Origin: an uncultured Sulfitobacter sp.
GTDB taxonomy: Bacteria; Pseudomonadota; Alphaproteobacteria; Rhodobacterales; Rhodobacteraceae
Direction: 5' to 3'
Length of the DNA stretch: 64,000 nucleotides
Assembly: GCA_937928635.1 (NCBI GenBank)
Contig: CALFWM010000008.1
Coordinates: 124,001-188,000, forward strand
Numbering within the stretch: position 1 is the first letter of the stretch; each line of letters opens with the position of its first letter. Below the pieces are notes generated by a model. That model saw nothing but the letters and a program-made list of their open reading frames with translations, had not been told where the DNA came from and ran no database searches. A program made the translations under genes and the position numbers. This document shows positions 60,973-64,000 of the stretch, one piece after another.

Positions 60973-62022
60973 TCAGCCAGCATCGCGGTGGGTTTGGAAA
61001 ACGGCGCGCGCACGGGCCCAGACCCCGTTTTCATCGCTTTGCAGTATGCACAATGTGGGCAGGAGCTGCCTTGCATAATCCTCTGAACTTTCCAGCGGCA
61101 ACATGGAGGGCAGATTGTCGATAGCCATTACATCCAGGGGTGGCGCGTCATGCACCCGCGTGGCAGGAGCGGCCCAGGTTGTTGTGGCACCGTAGACCTG
61201 CACAGGGTTAAAGGCGCTGTCCGGGTCGCACGCGATATCACCAATGACCCGCAGTGCACGTGGAGCGCTGGGCGCATCGGGGCGCACAAAGGCCGGGGTT
61301 TCGGGGCCCGCGAGAATGCAGTTGATAAACAATTCAAAGTTCAGAATCTCCGGAAACGGGCCACCATGGGAGGTTTCGGCCATGTCCCACCCGGTTGTGG
61401 GGATATCCATCGCGCGGCACAGATCCTTGGCCCCCGTGCCCACCCGGCCCAATGCGCCGACAATAAGGGCTCTGGGCGGATCAAAAGGCGCGCGTTCTGC
61501 CCGCAAGGCCGCTGTCATGGCATCTGCTGTTTCAAAAGGGGTGACGGGCGGGCAAATGCCGCCGTGCTGTTGAGCGATCCAGCATTTTAATGTCACAGCC
61601 GCACCCGCAAACCCCGCCCAATAGCCAAAGGCCGCAACCCGTCGGCCCGTTGCATCGGTGAGGTATTCCAGATCAAGCAAGGTTCCGCCGCCCGCTTTGA
61701 AGCGCTCCAGCAACACGCGCCCTGCGGATTGCCCTTTGTAGGCATGGCCAAACATGATGTGGCTGTGCAGCAACGGCGTGCCATCCGCCGGCAGTTCTTT
61801 GAGGCCAAAGATGATCGCATCGCGCGGCGCGGTTTGCCAGCTGTGCGGGGGCACGATGGTGCATCCCGCTGTCGCATAGGCCTGCGTTGGGATGATACGG
61901 TCCTCTGAGGCCTCTACCGTGACCTTGATGCCGCGCGCCCGCAAATCTGCGGCCCCGGCAGGGGTTAGCCCCACACGGCGTTCATTGTCGCGGCTTTCGC
62001 CCCGGACCCAAAGGTGGATCAC
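60973..62022 (-). CDS. Saccharopine dehydrogenase (NAD+, lysine-forming; LYS1 type)
   Basis: A 349-residue protein of the AlaDH/PNT-like fold. The N terminus has RGESRDNERRVGLTP; SHIMFGHAYKGQ carries the catalytic Lys-His environment known from fungal LYS1, and IVGALGRVGTGA is the NAD site. LYS1 converts saccharopine to lysine and 2-oxoglutarate, or the reverse. In bacteria these genes may serve lysine breakdown or an unknown dehydrogenase; the DAP route gene dapB in this window shows lysine is made otherwise. The GST gene's end overlaps the start by four bases. Confidence 0.83.
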   Translation of the reverse strand: MIHLWVRGESRDNERRVGLTPAGAADLRARGIKVTVEASEDRIIPTQAYATAGCTIVPPHSWQTAPRDAIIFGLKELPADGTPLLHSHIMFGHAYKGQSAGRVLLERFKAGGGTLLDLEYLTDATGRRVAAFGYWAGFAGAAVTLKCWIAQQHGGICPPVTPFETADAMTAALRAERAPFDPPRALIVGALGRVGTGAKDLCRAMDIPTTGWDMAETSHGGPFPEILNFELFINCILAGPETPAFVRPDAPSAPRALRVIGDIACDPDSAFNPVQVYGATTTWAAPATRVHDAPPLDVMAIDNLPSMLPLESSEDYARQLLPTLCILQSDENGVWARARAVFQTHRDAG

Positions 62023-62639
62023 AACATGCCTTTGGCGCGTATGGATTGCACGCTTGCGCGGCTTTCCATCTTGGTCAGAAACGCGGCGATTGCGGGGAAA
62101 CCAGCGGGGTCAACACCGTCGCCCTGCAACCAGTTGCACACCAGAAAGGCGTATGGGTCTGCCAGACTGAACGTATCGCCCAGGACTAAATCCCCGCGCA
62201 GGCAATCGCTTTGAACGTAGGCGGCGCAATCGGCCATGGTCTGGGGGACTTTGGCACGCATGTCATCCCAGCTTGATTGCTGATCCGCCCAGCGGCTGCC
62301 CCGCATCTTGTGGGCATGTGCAACGTGCATGGTGGAGGCGAGGTAATACATCACGCTGCGCATATGTGCGGCCTGCTCCGGGTCTGCTGGGATCAACCCG
62401 GATTGCGGCGCAAGGGCGGCGACATATTCCAGCACCGCGCCGGTTTCTGTCAGGATTGAACCGCTTTCAGTGACCAATGCTGGCACCCGCCCCTTAGGGT
62501 TGATTGCAAGGTATTCAGATTTGGTCTGTGCAGCATTGGCAAAGTCCACTTTGATGGGTTCATAAGGCAGTCCGGCCTCTTCCAATGCGATGGCAGCAGC
62601 GATCGAAATTGTGCCAGTGGCGTAGTAGAGTTTTAACAT
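62019..62639 (-). CDS. Glutathione S-transferase family protein
   Basis: A 206-residue GST with the thioredoxin-like N domain (LKLYYATGTISIAAAIALEEAG, NPKGRVPAL with the cis-Pro, LTETGAVLEYVA) and a helical C domain (LADPYAFLVCNWL). AAAGGAC precedes ATG 62639. Its stop overlaps the saccharopine dehydrogenase ATG, so the two are coupled; the substrate is unknown. Confidence 0.88.
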   Translation of the reverse strand: MLKLYYATGTISIAAAIALEEAGLPYEPIKVDFANAAQTKSEYLAINPKGRVPALVTESGSILTETGAVLEYVAALAPQSGLIPADPEQAAHMRSVMYYLASTMHVAHAHKMRGSRWADQQSSWDDMRAKVPQTMADCAAYVQSDCLRGDLVLGDTFSLADPYAFLVCNWLQGDGVDPAGFPAIAAFLTKMESRASVQSIRAKGML

Positions 62640-62650
62640 CTCATGTCCTT

Positions 62651-63304
62651 TCAAATGTGGGTTTGCGCGCTGCGCCGCTCTGGCGTTTCAAGGTGGGGCA
62701 CGGCGTTGAACAACACGGGCGACAGGTGTCCGCCGATGGGAAACAGGCGGTGCATCGAGGTGTGCATGATCGCCAGTGCAATGCGCGCCATGGCCGGAAT
62801 GCCGAGCCCCATCGCCTGCGCCATGGCCATGGAGATCAAACCCCCGGAGGTCACCACAAGGGCAGGCCCCTGTCCGCTGGCGATTTCATTCAGGGCGTCT
62901 TCGATGCGGGTGTGGAATGACTGAAAGCTCTCGGGTGGGCCTTCAATCCTACCTTGTTTCCAATGCTCAAACACCTGCGGCAGATGGTGGGTAAAGGTAC
63001 CCTGTTCTGTGGGAAACGGGATGCCGTGTTGTTCTTCCAACAGAGTCGCAAGGGTGAAATATTCCAGTTCATTCAGGCGCGCGTCTTCGATTGGGCCCAG
63101 CCCAGTCGCCATACCCGCAGCCGTTTCACGGTGACGCCGCAGGGTGCCGGTGTAGAGCCGGCTGTGATGGGTCTGCGTGTCTTGCAAGTACGTTCCCAGC
63201 CAAGCGGCTTGTTCATGACCCAGATCGCTCAGCCGGTCATAGCTTGCCTCGTCCTTGGCCTCTGAATTGGCCTGACCGTGGCGGATGAGGGTGATGTGGG
63301 ACAT
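62651..63304 (-). CDS. Histidine phosphatase superfamily protein
   Basis: A 217-residue protein with the phosphohistidine motif LIRHGQAN at the N terminus and a conserved NELEYFTL region. At the second catalytic motif it reads VVTSGGLIS rather than xSHGG, a variant seen in one subgroup of this superfamily, so its activity may differ from classical phosphoglycerate mutases. It lies 11 nt upstream of the GST gene and is likely co-transcribed with it. Confidence 0.83.
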   Translation of the reverse strand: MSHITLIRHGQANSEAKDEASYDRLSDLGHEQAAWLGTYLQDTQTHHSRLYTGTLRRHRETAAGMATGLGPIEDARLNELEYFTLATLLEEQHGIPFPTEQGTFTHHLPQVFEHWKQGRIEGPPESFQSFHTRIEDALNEIASGQGPALVVTSGGLISMAMAQAMGLGIPAMARIALAIMHTSMHRLFPIGGHLSPVLFNAVPHLETPERRSAQTHI

Positions 63305-63360
63305 TTGGGGCTCCTTTGGCGCGTTGATAGACGTGTGCAGCGCGGGTTGAAAGGTGGGGA

Positions 63361-63381
63361 TGAGTTTATTGGAAGGGTGAA
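63361..63381 (+). repeat. 22-nt dispersed repeat, copy 4 (21 nt retained)
   Basis: The motif core matches copies 2 and 3 exactly except for the first base. It lies in the 194-bp divergent region between the histidine phosphatase and the formate dehydrogenase gene, that is, near 5' rather than 3' gene ends, unlike the other copies. Confidence 0.65.
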
Positions 63382-63498
63382 ATGGGGGTGGTTTGCCAGA
63401 GCGGCGTGGCGCAAAAATGGAGAGTGGTGTCGGGATTGGGACTCCTGTCTGCTGTCGGATTTCGCTATAGATGGGGCAAGTTACGCGGGAGCACAGCC

Positions 63499-64000
63499 AT
63501 GGCCGATAAGATTACATTCACGCTGAACGGCGAATCCGTTGAGGCAGAGGCGGGCATGACCATTTGGGAAGTCGCCCATGGCCGTGGCCTGAAAATCCCG
63601 CATCTGTGCCACAAACCCGCGCCCGGCTACCGTCCCGACGGCAACTGCCGCGCCTGTATGGTGGAGATTGAGGGGGAGCGAACCCTGGCGGCCTCCTGCA
63701 TTCGCGAACCCTCCGAGGGGATGGTTGTGACGAGCGATAACGCGCGCGCTGAGGCTGCGCGCAAGATGGTGGTGGAACTGCTGCTGGCGGATTTGCCGGA
63801 TGCTGAGGTCGCGCATGATAAATCCAGCCATATGGCGGATATGGTCGAGATGAACGGCGTGGCCGAGAGTCGTTTTCCGAAGCTGGAAGAGGGGCGTATC
63901 CCGCTGTTGGACGATTCACACGTCGCGATGTCCGTGAACCTGGATGCCTGCATTTCCTGTGGATTGTGCGTCCGGGCCTGTCGCGAGGTGCAGGTCAACG
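63499..64000 (+). CDS. Formate dehydrogenase alpha subunit (FdsA/FdhF-like), N-terminal part
   Basis: The first 167 codons of a larger gene cut by the right edge. The N terminus is a plant-type [2Fe-2S] domain with Cys about 37 (HLCHKP), 50 and 53 (GNCRACMV) and 67 (ASCIREP), followed by a His-box-like region and the start of a [4Fe-4S] cluster motif (CISCGLCVRACR). This order is that of the NAD-dependent soluble formate dehydrogenase alpha subunit; the molybdopterin part lies outside. GGGAG precedes ATG 63499. It would oxidise formate from C1 metabolism, consistent with the demethylating enzymes in the window. Confidence 0.85.
   Translation, partial: MADKITFTLNGESVEAEAGMTIWEVAHGRGLKIPHLCHKPAPGYRPDGNCRACMVEIEGERTLAASCIREPSEGMVVTSDNARAEAARKMVVELLLADLPDAEVAHDKSSHMADMVEMNGVAESRFPKLEEGRIPLLDDSHVAMSVNLDACISCGLCVRACREVQVN

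Noticed and set aside
63457..63470. ATTTCGCTATAG matching one end of the 107-bp element
   Set aside because: Only about 12 nt match and no inner element sequence is present. It may be a relic or simply promoter-like sequence.
1..64000. Prophage, integrase, toxin-antitoxin or defence island
   Set aside because: No genes of these families were found; the window is mostly housekeeping and metabolic genes with scattered short repeats.

Overview
The window looks like a chromosomal segment of a marine Roseobacter-group alphaproteobacterium (Rhodobacterales). Base composition is uniformly GC-rich. Supporting signs are two proteins with C-terminal VPLPA-CTERM sorting tails, a fused two-domain ALDH16-type aldehyde dehydrogenase, the five-gene amine oxidase/DUF1365/MFS/DUF3833/SDR set known from Rhodobacter, and several DMGDH/GcvT fusion dehydrogenases. 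The genus cannot be fixed from sequence alone. I see no prophage, IS transposase, CRISPR array, rRNA or tRNA.

Layout. 0-2.5 kb: the end of an RsbW-like anti-sigma kinase gene with its STAS partner, divergent from a thiolase and a free methionine-R-sulfoxide reductase. 2.5-11.7 kb: a plus-strand run that looks like a glycine-betaine/methylated-amine module (XRE-cupin regulator, two LysE exporters, a GFA protein, two FAD/GcvT demethylating dehydrogenases around a homocysteine S-methyltransferase), followed by rarD. 11.7-17.3 kb: an NTF2-like pseudogene with two in-frame stops, rluA, an aldehyde dehydrogenase, a peroxiredoxin, and an L,D-transpeptidase flanked by inverted copies of a 107-bp element, then a secreted SGNH/GDSL hydrolase. 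17.5-29.1 kb (minus strand): the translation/RNA-decay cluster rbfA-truB-rpsO-pnp, here opened up by non-ribosomal genes (glycosidase-like DUF2233, aminotransferase, membrane protein, DUF1643, a 15-repeat RTX protein, an amidinotransferase and a VPLPA-CTERM protein).

29.1-40.2 kb: dapB, an SDHAF4-like factor, an RsmB-type rRNA methylase, a PhnD-like protein, a heparinase-like protein, purH-lspA, a DUF3035 lipoprotein and a pair of M16 peptidases (one catalytic, one lacking the zinc motif). 40.3-43.8 kb: deoC with the ALDH16-type dehydrogenase. 43.9-51.0 kb: a DUF4173 membrane protein translationally coupled to a two-component system, then a TroABCD/Sit-type metal ABC operon behind a Fur/Mur-like palindrome. 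51.3-56.3 kb: a secreted rhodanese-fold protein lacking the catalytic Cys with a membrane LysM protein, then mutL-rmuC. 56.4-61.0 kb: the five-gene probable furan-fatty-acid/singlet-oxygen operon. 61-63.3 kb: a LYS1-type saccharopine dehydrogenase, a GST and a histidine phosphatase. The right edge cuts a formate dehydrogenase alpha-subunit gene.

Four families of short dispersed intergenic repeats are visible by eye: a 107-bp MITE-like element (3 copies), a 22-nt motif (4 copies), a double-hairpin element (2 copies) and a GGCGGGC/GCCCGCC palindrome (at least 2 sites). These, the pseudogene and the opened ribosomal cluster are the least ordinary parts of the window. I did not find a clear new defence or mobile system.
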